Assembly: GCA_004369085.1 (NCBI GenBank)
Contig: ML210284.1
Location: 1-64,000, forward strand
Direction of reading: 5' to 3'
From: Coprinopsis marcescibilis
Taxonomy: Eukaryota > Basidiomycota > Agaricomycetes > Agaricales > Psathyrellaceae
Length of the DNA stretch: 64,000 bases
Under the pieces are notes generated by a model. The model was given only the letters and a program-made list of their open reading frames with translations, ran no database searches and was not told the DNA's origin. Below, piece by piece: positions 26,970-38,526 of the stretch. Each line of letters begins with the position of its first letter. The first letter of the stretch is position 1. Made by a program: the position numbers and the translations under genes.

Positions 26970-29898
26970 TCAGTTTTTGGGTCTGGGACGAAAAATGTCC
27001 AGCCAATTGCTCAAGACTTTGAAAGCATTAGTTTCTCTCCATTTCCTCTTCTTCTCCACAATCTCGACCTGTATCTCGAGCGCCCGCTTCTCGTTCTTGA
27101 AATGGTCGATGATGATCCAAGCATTTTCGAAGTTCGGCCTGGAAAATCGCATGTACCCACAGCCTTTAGCAGTCGCGTCGCTTAGAAAATCCTTCCGAAG
27201 GTCTTCCTCCCGCTCATCCCCTTCGGAGTCATTATCTAGTTCGCCCCAGCCCGTGGATACGACCAGCAGATTCGGAAATGCTGCGGGACCACATAAGGAC
27301 GTGAATATTTGCAGACCGAGTCTGTCTGTGGCTTTCATACGAGCCTGCGTGATTCTGTGAAACACTATCACCCCGCTGAGCCTAATCTTTCTCTTATAAC
27401 TGTAATTCGTGTCAATGGGTTATTGAGGGTCGGAATTGACTGAGCACGTACGTCTGGGCCAGCCACTTTGCTAAGATCTCCAGCATATTTTCATCAGACA
27501 TGGATGTATGCTCCAAGCCAGGAGTATCAACAAGGAACACCCGACGACTCGGATTGGTTGGATGGTAGCAACCAAAGACTTGTATAGTTTGGGTACAAGA
27601 CACCACTGAATTGCTGACTTTGGCGACGTCGACATTGAACGCGCAGTTGATGAACTATCGGAAGAGTTGCAACAGTAAATTAGAGTTATAAGCAACCACA
27701 CAGAAGCACCCATACCTTGCTCCTTCCCGTCCCTGTGGCACCGAGCAAGCTGTATGACTTCTTAGTATGCCATCAGAATAGCAGATAATGTGACGTACGC
27801 AATAACAACGTCTTTTTCTCGAATGTTCTCCTTCTCCGCTGACGGTATGATCTGGACGGGGGTGGAGCACGAATTGGTTTGTATTGGCGACTCGACGATA
27901 GTTTCCATATTCCCGTCTGGTTGGTATTCCAAGGCTGTATCGATGGGATGCCTGGCGTTGAGTGAGAACGTATTGGATCGCAAACGCACGACTGGACCAC
28001 TCGGCCACCAGTGTTGTACGGGTCTCCTCCGCCTTTCTTCGAAGGCGAAGACGAACTGGGACGGCAATGGTCGCTTCGACGGGTCTCTTGACCACATCCT
28101 GTTGATACACTGCCAGAGTAAGTTGTCTTGTAGAATTTTGGGTCTAGGGCAAGGATTTTTCCTGGTAAACGCCATTCTCATGGAACGAAGTTGGCCATCA
28201 TAGATCTAACAGAAATCAGCGTTTGCCGCTACGAGAAGTTGTGAACACACCTCGTAGCATACGCATGCGAAAGCATAGATGTCCGTCTGGATCGTTCTTT
28301 TGGGTTGTGCGCCGATAGACTCTGGACAAGGTGGTTTGGACGTTCCGATGTCGTCCGTTCCGAATAGTTCTGGGGCCCAGTACCACTGACATCCTTGCAA
28401 GGACGATATTTCGCTATCATCAGACCTCTGTGCCCAACGACCCAAACCAAAGTCTGAGATGCATGCGGTCCCCGACTCGGTAATTAGGATGTTGTCCTGA
28501 TCGATAAGAAGTCGAAAGGGACATTCAGAAAAGTCAAGGCATTGCTTACGGGTTTCAAATCTCCGTGTATAACGGGGGGTTTGAAGTTATGGAGATATTC
28601 GAGGCCTTTGGCAATATCGACCACCTGGCGAAAGCATCAGCAATCCGCAAGGATTGGTAACTGGAAAAGCTTACAAGTGGGAGTCGGTCAAGCTCAGAAT
28701 TGTTGATGTTTTGTTTAAGGTATTTGGAGATATCACCATTTTCCATCCAGGGCGATAGGAGCGAAATGCGAAGCTTGTCGGGCTCCGTGGCCCAGTAGTA
28801 GATACCGTAGAAAGGCAGGATATTGGGATGGTGAAGCTGACTCCAGATCATAGCTTCTCTAGAGTAATCCTGCAAACAGTGTTATTAGCCCAAACTACGA
28901 CACGTAGCGCACGGAAGCCGTACTTTCATTGCCCGGTTCATTTCGTCCAGTTTGTAGGTGCGGCACCTCATCACTTTGATTGCAACAGGTTCAGAATACA
29001 GCTCTCCTTTCCACACATCGCTGAACCCCCCTACGCCAACAACATAATTGCTGATATTCTTCACACTTTTGTGAACAAGGGCTTCCGGACATACAGTCGT
29101 TTCCCTCGAGACCTCCGTCAGAGCCCGTAAAATAGTCGGGCGTACTGGGTCCAACTTCTCAAAGTCTAGAACCTGTGCGGCATGAGCAAAATGAACGAAA
29201 TGAAGCTTGCGCACTTACTCCTTGAAACAGGTTGACCAAGCCCACCAGGTCAAGCCTGGCGCCACTTGTTGAGTTTAGGACCGGCAGGTGGTGTAACATT
29301 TCCGCTCCGATGTGGATGACATCGAGATCCCGTATTTTATTATACTGGGCCTAACAAATATTCGCATCCCTCAATTTTAAGCGGAGCAGGTAGCACGCTC
29401 ACCTCAAAATCCTTCGTTGACGGTAGCATGCTGATTAGGATGCCTTTTATTTGGCGATACGATGTCAATTTCACGGCCGGGTCCGTTCGCTGCAACGCCC
29501 ATAGACCATGTAGCGCCGATCTACAGCTCCACTAATGAGCAGACATCGTAAAGGTCGCCATTATGCAGGACCCACCTCACATTTTCAGCACTGTTCTCGT
29601 GACAGACCGCAGCGAAAATGCATAGCCTCTAATCATATGTTAGAATACGTTTAAAATAGGATGGGATGCGCATGAAAGGTGACCTTACCGGAAATATAAA
29701 TCCGTGTACATCATCTCGTATGAGCTTAAGCTCTTTCAGGTCGCCTGCTTCGAACGCCGTGGAGAGGATGGTCGAAATGTCGGATTCGTGGTTTGAACGC
29801 CAAGCGTCTCGATTCGCGTTCAAAAGCTCGGCGTCCACTTGCTTTTTTGGGCTGGAAAGGCGGTAGCACAATGCTCGTAATCGGTCTGGGTCCATCAT
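26970..29898 (-). CDS. Kinase-GTPase fusion, copy A
   Basis: Twelve exons: 29898-29689, 29628-29581, 29531-29403, 29350-29219, 29172-28924, 28869-28675, 28624-28550, 28496-28251, 28205-27799, 27749-27716, 27654-27452, 27399-26970; 785 aa. Residues 1-173 are a helical region of unknown fold. A TKL-type kinase follows: glycine loop 'VGVGGFSDVWKG' near 219, 'VAIK' lysine at 239, 'REAMIWSQLHHPNILPFYG', catalytic loop 'HGDLKPDN' (an HGD rather than HRD motif) at 341, 'DFG' at 361, 'APE'. The C-terminal domain is an AIG1-like GTPase: G1 at 567-575, 'INCA', G3 'VDTPG' near 618, then 'LLVVSTGWGELD' where the G4 motif is expected. G1 reads 'GATGTGRSK': the invariant lysine is arginine and the next Ser/Thr pair is changed, so nucleotide binding is doubtful. 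The kinase looks intact. Neighbour of paralogue B, same strand. Confidence 0.88.
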
Positions 29899-30312
29899 TG
29901 GTCGTTGAAATTTTGATGCCTGAAGTTAGAAGGTTGAGCACTTGAGTGTGTGGAGGGTGAAAGAGAGATTATCTCAATTCTGAAGTGAACATGCTAGTCT
30001 TTATTGAACTGTTTCGAAGTACCTCATTACACTTCCAATGAAAGAATGAAAGCTATTGAATCGCGCAGGCGTGCTGACCTTGAGGCTTATGCTTTGCCTC
30101 CTACCCCAAAATCAAGTTTCAGTCGCCGGCCGCCATGCACAAGCAATGCGTGTTGCAAAGCGTGGATGTTGGGTGAATCTGTTGGAACACGCATCTGCCT
30201 CATGTCTAGATATGTGCATCACATCGAGGATCTACCCTTGCAGAACAGATTCTTATCAACTTGTTCAGCAAACACAACGCCAAGAGGAACCGAAGTGATT
30301 CGTATTGTCCCA
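29899..30312. other. Spacer between copies A and B
   Basis: Holds the presumed promoter of copy A and the 3' end of copy B. Nothing else seen. Confidence 0.5.
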
Positions 30313-33235
30313 TCATCTAATCGACTTCCCCCTTTTAAATGTCTTTGCAGACATAGACAGTCCATTCCATGCTTTGCGGATAGTTTGGAACGCCGATGTC
30401 TTGTTCATTGGCTTTCCGTCGTCGACCATCTCCTTTTGGATTTGTAGTGGTCGTCTGGTATCGTCAAGCATGTCGATAAGACCCCAGGCGCTGTGTGCCG
30501 TCCTCTCGTTGAATCGCTGAAACCGGACGCTTTTCAAGTGCTCGGGAGAAGCCCCCTTCATCTGTGCTTCTCGTCGTACTCCAACTTCTTCACTGTCGAG
30601 CTCCTCCCACCCAGTGGAAACCACTACCACATTCTTGAGCGCCTGAGGGCCGCAAAGCTGGGTAAAGACTTCGAGATTCACCCGATCGGTACCGGTCATA
30701 CGGGTAGCAGCGATACTGTAGAATTGGAGGATGCCAGAAAGTTTGATGTCCTGCTTGTACCTGTAAGGGCCGTCATATCCTGTTCATTCCCGCCGAAGCA
30801 CAGAGGCTGCTTACGTTTCTATCAGCCAGCTCGCGACCCGCTTCAGAGTTTCCTTCTCTGAAGAGAGGGTGCCCGAGGCGGTATTAAACCCCGGGGTATC
30901 GACAAAAAAGACGCGCCTTCCCGGCTTGTCTGGATGGAAGCAGCCGTATACCTCGACGTCCAGCGTGCACGACTGGATCGAATTCGAGCACTTGGCTATA
31001 TTTCGGCCGAATGCACAGTTAATGAACTACGCGGCGGGAAGTATCATTAATGTTCTCTAATGCGAATCGGATTAAAAGCTTACAGTGCTCTTTCCTGTTC
31101 CAGTTGGGCCCATCAAACTGTTCAGAATCACTCAGATAGAGGAACCCCAGTATGGAGCGAGAGTCACTCACGCGATGATAATATCGTCATTCCGGAAGTC
31201 CCGAAATTCGGTCGTTTTCACGGTGCCATTTTGATCGTACAAGGAACCTACGTCCATCTGTGAGTATTGGGAATGGGCGATGAGGCCGGAGAGCTCACAT
31301 CGAGTCACTCTAGGCTCCCATTCATAGTTCGTAAATCTTGAAGGATTCGCAGTCGGGGTTGGGCACATCGCGTTCACGAATTCCGAAATTGAGGGTCGAT
31401 CATCCGGGTTGAACGACCAGAAGCGTAGAACCCATCTCCACAAGGTGTCTAACATCTTGTCCGGTTTTGGGCATGGGTGTCTATCTGGGTTGCGGATGGC
31501 ATTCCACCTTGTGAGGAGTCCCTTCTTCTCGAAAAATCGAGGGGTTCCATGATAAATCTGTGCAGTGGGCTGCATGAGGAAAGAGTGGAGTCCATCAAGT
31601 CTGGTCTCACCTCATAGCACACTGCTCCAAATGCGTAGACATCGGTAGCAAGCGTTTTTACTGCTGGTGAGCAACTTGAATTCACTGGGTTGATTATGCT
31701 TTCGAGTAGCTCAGGGGCAAAGTAATGATCGTTGCCAGCAAACAAGCTTGTGCGAGACCATTCTGCATCCAAAGCTAGCCTTCCAAGACCAAAATCTGCA
31801 ATGCATGCTCGCCCAGAAGGGGTTACCAAGATGTTGTTCTGGATATGATCGAGTCAGAGAAAAGGGGTATTGGGATACGTTCAGGGCACATACTGGTTTC
31901 AAATCGCCGTGGATGACGAATGGCTTCAGGGTGTGAAGATATTCTAGCCCTCGGGCGATGTCATGTATCTATTTCTGCAGTACATCATCTGTATCACAGA
32001 GCTGGACATGAACACCATACCAGTTCTTGTCTGTTGACGTTAGGTTCCTTTTCCAAGTAATCCATCACATCGGAATTGTCCATCCATGGGGAAAGTAAGG
32101 AGAATCGTTCGTGAGGACATATATAAATTCCATAGAATGGCAAGATGTTAGGGTGGTGAAGTTGGCTCCAGATGATGGGTTCACTCCTGTATGCCTAGAG
32201 ATGAAGAAAATCGTCAGCATTCACACCGACTCTGAGATAAAACAACAGCCTCGCCTTGAAGGCATCGTATTTGGTCGAGCTGAAGTTACGAAACGTCTTG
32301 ATGGCCACTGTGCGACCTTCGAAGCAGCCTTGATGAACATCACTAAATGCACCCCCTGAGCAGTTGTTTACCGTCACAACTACTTCCTCTCCGGAGTGGA
32401 TGAGAAGCCGAGGGAACAGGCCCGTTTGCTCTGACAGCTTAAGAGAGGCTCGTAACAATGACGGATAGACTGCATTTAGTTTGTGCGAGCATAAGAGCTG
32501 GAATGGAAGCATTTCAGAGAACAAACGCAGTAGGCTCAAGATGTGTGCTCCCACTGACTGCATATAACAAATCCACCAGGTCGCTATCAACGTTCTTGTC
32601 TTGTTTCGCGTGAAGGAGAGCCGCTTTCTCGCCCGTGTGGCAAAATTGGACAATGAGAGCGGCGACATGAATTATGTCGAGATCGATAATCTGGTCCAGC
32701 ATTTCTTGACCGATGGTTGACTGAAAAAGGCTGAGGACATGTATGGTCGGGAAAGGTGATAACTCGAACCTCAATTTTGGCGTAGGGAATAAGTTGATGA
32801 AGTTTATACTTGATACGAGTGGTGAGGGCTAGTCTTTTAACCGAATCTAGGCGTAGCCAATCCTGCTGATAGGCTAACATCGTTTTCATAAGCCTGTTTC
32901 CAGGAATTAGTCCGGCCACGGCATAGAGAACGACACTCACCCTTCATTTTGGGGTTGTGTTTGGAAGCATGCGACGATGAATGTTTGCAGCCGCTATGGC
33001 TCTGTCAGTGTACTTCTTCGCATCGATTGAGGTGACCGACCGGGAATGGGAGTAGAGCTAAGCTTTCTAGCTCCAGGGCTACACTCAGCTCTGGATATCG
33101 CGTCAAGATACTTCGCAGGTTATCTGCGTGATGCTTGAGCCATTGCGCTGGATTATCGTTGAGCCATTCAACGTTCAGAAGTAAGCGGTCCCCCAGCAAG
33201 CATTCGGAGATCTGTCGAAGAGATTTGGGGTCCAT
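30313..33235 (-). CDS. Kinase-GTPase fusion, copy B
   Basis: Twelve exons: 33235-33041, 32993-32941, 32893-32770, 32720-32559, 32497-32255, 32194-32021, 31968-31894, 31838-31611, 31569-31172, 31117-31084, 31026-30815, 30760-30313; 781 aa. Intron positions and phases match copy A one for one. The N-terminal region is divergent. The kinase has 'GGAFSDVHQG', 'VAIK', 'EPIIWSQLHHPNILPFYG', 'HGDLKPNN', 'ADFGLGR' and 'APELLE'. The GTPase has a complete G1 'GPTGTGKST' at 554-562, 'FVDTPGF', and 'VVVSTGWEELD'. Of the four copies this is the only one in which both catalytic modules look complete. The intron 32195-32254 begins with GC instead of GT ('AAG|GCGAGG'); it sits exactly where A and D have a GT-AG intron. 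Head to head with copy C. Confidence 0.85.
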
Positions 33236-33863
33236 CGTTTTACCGATACTGTCCAGAGGAAGACGCCTAACGTTTTGAGAGCATCGCACATCGCATATAT
33301 GATAAGTAACTTTCGCTTTCGCCTCATGTTCAGAAAAAATGACGCCCGGATGAAGATAACATTGCGCCTGATGGCTTTGAACACATTGCATTCACGAGGA
33401 TCGAGGAATCGTCACTAACCTAACTGATTCAAATCGGATTGCATTTCTTCAGATATGATATTGAAGCTACTGAAACGCACCTATGACGCGCAGGTTCCAT
33501 ATTTGGGATACCAATCGCCAACATCTGCGGTCAACATGCCCAGAATGTGATGGAGCAGTGAAGGAAGTGCGGCGAAGTTGCGGGTGTTGTTGTGATAAAT
33601 TGTGACGGTTCGGCGACATCGGTCATCGATCATCGATTGCCGCAGCCTCACGGATCCCTCGTGTTCCGGACTTGGTTTGCCAGTTATTGGGCCCCCCAAA
33701 TGTTACTGTCTGTATGTCTACATCCATCTTTATGTTTAGACCGCCGAGCGGAGTATTCCATACTCCACGTCTACCCGAATAAGAGTCTCCGTTGTTTGGC
33801 CACCACAGTGCTTAACTTGTCACATTGAACACAATTCCTGCCAGTGGACAGCTCTGAATCACC
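33236..33863. other. Divergent spacer between copies B and C
   Basis: Only 628 bases separate the start codons of two outward-reading paralogues, so their promoters must share this stretch. Short frames only. I see no obvious inverted symmetry that would make it a duplicated promoter. Confidence 0.5.
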
Positions 33864-34967
33864 ATGTCCTATACTCCTACTAGAGCCACAAATAAATCCA
33901 TGAAATGGGTTCGCCAGCGTCGTCCGAATGACGATGTCTTGACCGACGGCTTCAACTGTTCAGATTTTGTAGTTGCGTAAGTTTTTCCTCGTTTCTAGAA
34001 GAAAGCTCGAAACTAAACATGGTATAGGATCATGGGAGCGACAGGAGTGGGCAAAAGCACTGTATGCAGCAACCCATCCCTTCCTAAACACATGTGCTAA
34101 CTAGATATGCTGCATTTCGACAGTTCATAAATCATATTGCGGGAAGACCTGTGTCTGAAGTAGGACACGCGTTAACATCCTGCACCCAAAAGGTTCACCA
34201 CTATGTCTACGCCCACCATTCTGGACGACGGATAGTCCTCGCAGATACTCCTGGGTTCGATGATACTTACGTTGACGACTCAGAAATATTGCGCCGAATT
34301 GCCGTTTGGCTCGCCTCCGCGTAAGTCCAGTTACCTTGACACTGTCAGTAAACTTTAGTAACGTAGGACTGTCAGATACAGCAAGGATATGCAACTAGGA
34401 GGTGTAATATACCTCTACGATATTAGCCAGCGGAGACTTACAGGATCCGCTCGTTTGAACTTGAGTATGTTCGAGAAGCTATGCGGGCCCCAAGTCTTGG
34501 ACAAGGTCGTCATTGGCACAACGAAATGGAACGCAAAGATACAGGTCCAGGCCGCCGAGCGTGAAGACGAGCTCAAGCGGGATTTCTGGGCAAGCATTGT
34601 TGAAAAGAAGGGCAAAATCATGCGCATCCAGAATACGGCGCAATCCTGTCATGATGTTTTAGACGCCCTCCTTCCGGCCCAGAATGCGGCGACATCCAGT
34701 GGTCAACCTTCTGCTCGGGGGTCTGCTAATCCTCTCCGTATCCAACAAGAGATTGTAACGGAGGAGAAGCTTGTCCCGCGAACGGAAGCAGGGAAGACCT
34801 TGCGATTCTCGCTAGCAGAGATGTTGGCTTCTAAAAAGCAAGACCTCCGAAATGAACGAGATGAGGAGACTCGAGCAAAACTTCAGGAGGATGTCGATTT
34901 TCTCAACCAACAGATCAACGAGCTTCACGCTTCGTTTTTTCAGCGAATTGTTTATCGCTTTCTTTGA
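33864..34967 (+). CDS. GTPase-only paralogue, copy C (AIG1-like)
   Basis: Four exons: 33864-33976, 34028-34061, 34124-34320, 34376-34967; 311 aa. It corresponds to exons 9 (end) to 12 of copy D and lacks helical region and kinase. G1 is 'GATGVGKST' at residues 41-49, followed by 'FINHIAG'; G3 is 'LADTPGFDDTY'; the G4 region reads 'VIGTTKWNAK'. A C-terminal helix-rich segment ('KKQDLRNERDEETRAKLQED') may be a coiled coil. Exons and introns are nearly identical to copy D from 33,878 on, roughly nine in ten residues by eye. The start codon lies just upstream of where the similarity begins. A 20-residue in-frame insert rich in Ala/Ser/Gly (34,670-34,735) is absent from A, B and D. Confidence 0.85.
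33878..34967 (+). repeat. Segmental duplication, partner of 37493-38526
   Basis: The two segments share exon and intron sequence in the same order, including intron details such as 'TGTGCTAACTAGAT'. Similarity begins at 'TACTAGAGCCACAAA' and stops at the stop codons. They are in direct orientation, about 3.6 kb apart. Confidence 0.85.
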
Positions 34968-35338
34968 TTTTCAGGCTCGTATATTTCCATGGATGACTCG
35001 GATAAACTTCTCTTTCTTTATTTACTTTGTGTATACTCTTCTTACGCGTACGCAGCACATTCTCATTCGTGACAACAGGGCTCAGTTACTACTATGTCGC
35101 ACGACGGAAATAACAAGCGCGTGTAGTATGGTTAACAGATCCTTACCATCACCGCAAGATATTCAGGTGGGTACATACGTGGTTGACGCATGGGACTTCC
35201 TTAAAGCCTACAACCACCGTTTATAATGGAACAGCACGCACTGGTGCACAACTTCCAAATTTAGGCGCTGGAAGTTCGTGAGGACGGTGCAATGGGGTAA
35301 CCACGTGCCACAAGAACGTGGACGCCATTGAAATAGAA
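34968..35338. other. Spacer between copies C and D
   Basis: Presumed 3' region of C and promoter of D. Nothing else seen. Confidence 0.45.
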
Positions 35339-38300
35339 ATGCATCAAGCCACTTCTACCCTTCTGTCTTTACACCCCCCAATGACACGGCGACCTCAAAT
35401 ACCGGCCCGACTTCATGCATTGCGTGAGCGGCTCGCAAACTCCCATTTGGATGTCGACAATTTAGATCGCTTGGAAGGAAACCTCCAGCGTTTGATAGCA
35501 AGCCAGAAGGCCGACATCTCAGAGATCCTGGTCGAGTTTGAAGGCTGTATACCGGATACTATATGCCCTTATATCGAGCACTGCCTATTCCCGGTACGAT
35601 GTTTCAATCGCGTAGCTACTGAAAGATTATGTACTGATAACACCGTCTGTCCTGCGTAGAGGGCGGTCATTCTCGTAGCAGCATGTGCAGAGACGCAGAC
35701 AGCCATTTCGTAAGTTTCCAACTTGCGGGAAGCTGGCTTCTGATTCGAGTTTTGTACCTCTAGAACGTTGCAACAACTATCGGAGCTTCAGGCGTCTCAA
35801 GGACATATACCCCGCCTTGCTTCATACAAACTCATAAATAACGGACTTCTCGATGTGATGCCCTATAGCCTCAACGTGAGTTAACATTCTCTACAGAAGA
35901 TAAGCTTTGTGACCTTCCCTTTTCATCTCATAGAACGAAGCTGCCGAAAATCGCATCCTAAAGCTAGACGCCATACACCTGGTTGCTCAAAAAATGAGCG
36001 CATTACGTGGGTTGTCAGCACAAGAGTTCTTTTCTAACAGAAGCACTACATGTGATCAGAACCTAGTGGACTTGTTGCAAGCGGTGCGCACCACTTCCTC
36101 AAGGGCCTGTTCTCTAGATCTCTTCAACTAAGTACCGTTAATGCAGATCATTGACTTTCCGGGGCTTGGACCTGTATATCCAGAAATTCTACAGGCACTC
36201 GTTAAACTCTGCCGTACGGTGACATTTTTCCCGGAACGCCTGTTTTACAGCGAGGTCGATATCACGGATAACCGCCCCGTTTCTGGTGGAGCCTTCGGTG
36301 ACATTTACCGGGAAAGATTGGCTCTGAAGTGGTAGCGGTCAAGGTTATGCGACAACAATTCAGCAGTTTCCCACAGGATAAGATGCTGAAGGTAAGTTAC
36401 TGCGTCCATTTCCCCGTGTGTTTCCTACGAAAGGGTTTACCTATTCATGTGGCAGAACTACTGCCGAGAAGGAGTGATCTGGAGCCAATTTCACCATCCA
36501 AATGTCCTTCCATTTTATGGCATCTTCCGCTGGAAATACAACGAAGAGACAGATTTGATTTCACTCCTCTCGCCTTGGATGACAAGCGGAAATCTCCAAA
36601 GCTACTTGGCGAGTAACCCGGCCTGTGATAAGATGCAGCTAGTAACTCTTTTCATCTCTACTCCCATTTTGGATGCACTCAATTCGTTTTCCGGCAGGTA
36701 CTTGACATAGCAAGAGGCCTTGAATACATACACAACTTTCGCCCACCTGTTGTTCACGGCGATTTAAGTGTGGTAGGTCATTAGTTTGGGAATGGTAAAC
36801 TTCTGATAAACGCTGTTATTTAGGCAAACGTCCTCATCACGGAGTCCGGAACAGCTTGTCTTGCGGACTTTGGTTTGGGCCGTCTCGACTGCACTTCCGG
36901 GTCTGTATCCTCGAATACCTACGGAAGGGAGATTTACTTTGCCCCGGAGCTTCTTGAGGTCGAGCAAAGTACTGATGGCGCTGAGTATGAGGTTTTTCCA
37001 AGAAAAACAACGAAAACAGACGTATACGCATTTGCCTGTCTATGCTACGAGGTGCGTATCACCTCATTTCACCCCGGGGGCGGGTTTGATGATCTCTTAG
37101 ATCTACAATGGAACCGCGAGATTCTCTGAATATCGCGCACCCGGAGGAGCCAACGCCATCAGGGAAGGGAAATCCCGTATCAGGCCGTCGGCTCTTCAAA
37201 GCAACCTGCTTTGGGACTTGCTCCAAAACTTGTGGGATCGGGATCCTTCATTGCGCCCCACAATGTCGGACTTTATCGCCAGGCTCAAAGATACTAGCAC
37301 CTCTGGGCCAGTGCATTGCTGGAAAAGAAGGAACGTAGGAGCTGATCAATCGAATTCGCTTCCTCTTTCATTCGCCCAAAGCGACCCCGACACCTCGAGT
37401 GCATTTGACATCTCTTACGCAAAGAATTTGGCTGGGACTAAACGAGAGGAAAGTCACGCTACGCTCCTCAATGCAACTTTCAAAGCTACTTCTACTAGAG
37501 CCACAAAGAAATCCATGAAATGGGTTCGCCTTCGTCGTCCGAATGACGATGTCTTGACCGACGACTTCCACCGTTCAGATTTTGTAGTTGCGTAAGTTGC
37601 TCCTCGTTTATGTTTATAGGAGAAGGATTGAAACTAAACGTGGTGCAGGATCATGGGAGCGACAGGAGTGGGCAAAAGCACTGTATGTAGTAACCCATCC
37701 CTTTCTCAACATATGTGCTAACTAGATGCACACCGCTTTCGACAGTTCATAAATCATATTGCGGGAAAGCCTGTTTCTGAAGTAGGACACGCGTTAATAT
37801 CCTGCACCCAAAAGGTTCACCACTATGCCTACATCCACCATTCTGGACGACGGGTAGTCGTCGCAGATACTCCTGGGTTCGATGATACTTACGTTGACGA
37901 CTCAGAAATATTCCGCCGAATTGCCGTTTGGCTCGCCTCCGCGTAAGTCCAGTTACCTCGACACTGTTAAACTTTAGTAACGTAAGCCTCTCAGATACAG
38001 CAAGGATATGCAACTAGGAGGCGTAATATACCTCTACGACATTAGCCAGCGGCGACTTACAGGATCCGCTCGTTTGAACTTGAGCATCTTCGAGAAGCTA
38101 TGCGGGCCCCAAGTTTTGGACAAGGTCGTCATTGGCACAACGAAATGGAATGCGAAGATACAGATCCAGGCCGCCGAGCGTGAAGATGAGCTCAAGCGGA
38201 TTTTCTGGGCAACCATCATTGAAAGGAAGGGCAAAGTCATGCGCGTGCAAAATACGGCGCAATCCTGTCATGATGTTTTGGACGCTGATACTCTCCGTAT

Positions 38301-38526
38301 CCAACGAGAAATTGTAACGGAGGAGAAGCTTGTCCCGCAAACGAAAGCAGGGAAGACCTTGCGATTCGCCCTAGCAGAGACGTTGGCTTCTAAAAAGCAA
38401 GACCTCAGAAATGCACGAGACGAAGAGACTCAAGCAATGCTCCAGGAGGAAGTCGATTTTCTCACCCAACAGATCAACGGCCTGAACGCTTCGTTTTTTC
38501 AGCGAATTGTTTACCGCTTTCTTTAG
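35339..38526 (+). pseudogene. Kinase-GTPase fusion, copy D, frameshifted in the kinase
   Basis: Twelve exons: 35339-35593, 35660-35709, 35764-35875, 35934-36083, 36147-36391, 36456-36641, 36698-36772, 36824-37051, 37101-37591, 37649-37682, 37746-37942, 37995-38526. The structure equals A and B, with a longer linker in exon 9. Exon 5 is one base short: the frame ending in 'VSGGAFGDIYR' stops at 36,335, while the following base frame continues 'GSEVVAVKVMRQ'. The missing base is one G in the run 36310-36312, inside the glycine-rich loop. Everything else is intact: 'REGVIWSQFHHPNVLPFYG', 'HGDLSVAN', 'ADFGLGR', 'APELLE', G1 'GATGVGKST', 'VADTPGF', 'GTTKWNAK'. Without the break it would encode about 851 residues. 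It is either a young pseudogene, a polymorphic null allele, or a base-call error in a G run. Confidence 0.8.
37493..38526 (+). repeat. Segmental duplication, partner of 33878-34967
   Basis: This is the 3' third of copy D from the middle of exon 9 to the stop codon and the likely source of copy C, because D has the full 12-exon ancestral structure. Confidence 0.85.

Noticed and set aside
30313..30699. Separate small GTPase gene
   Set aside because: Its start codon is internal; the exon joins upstream exons carrying the P-loop and the kinase with closing phases and the same layout as copies A and D.
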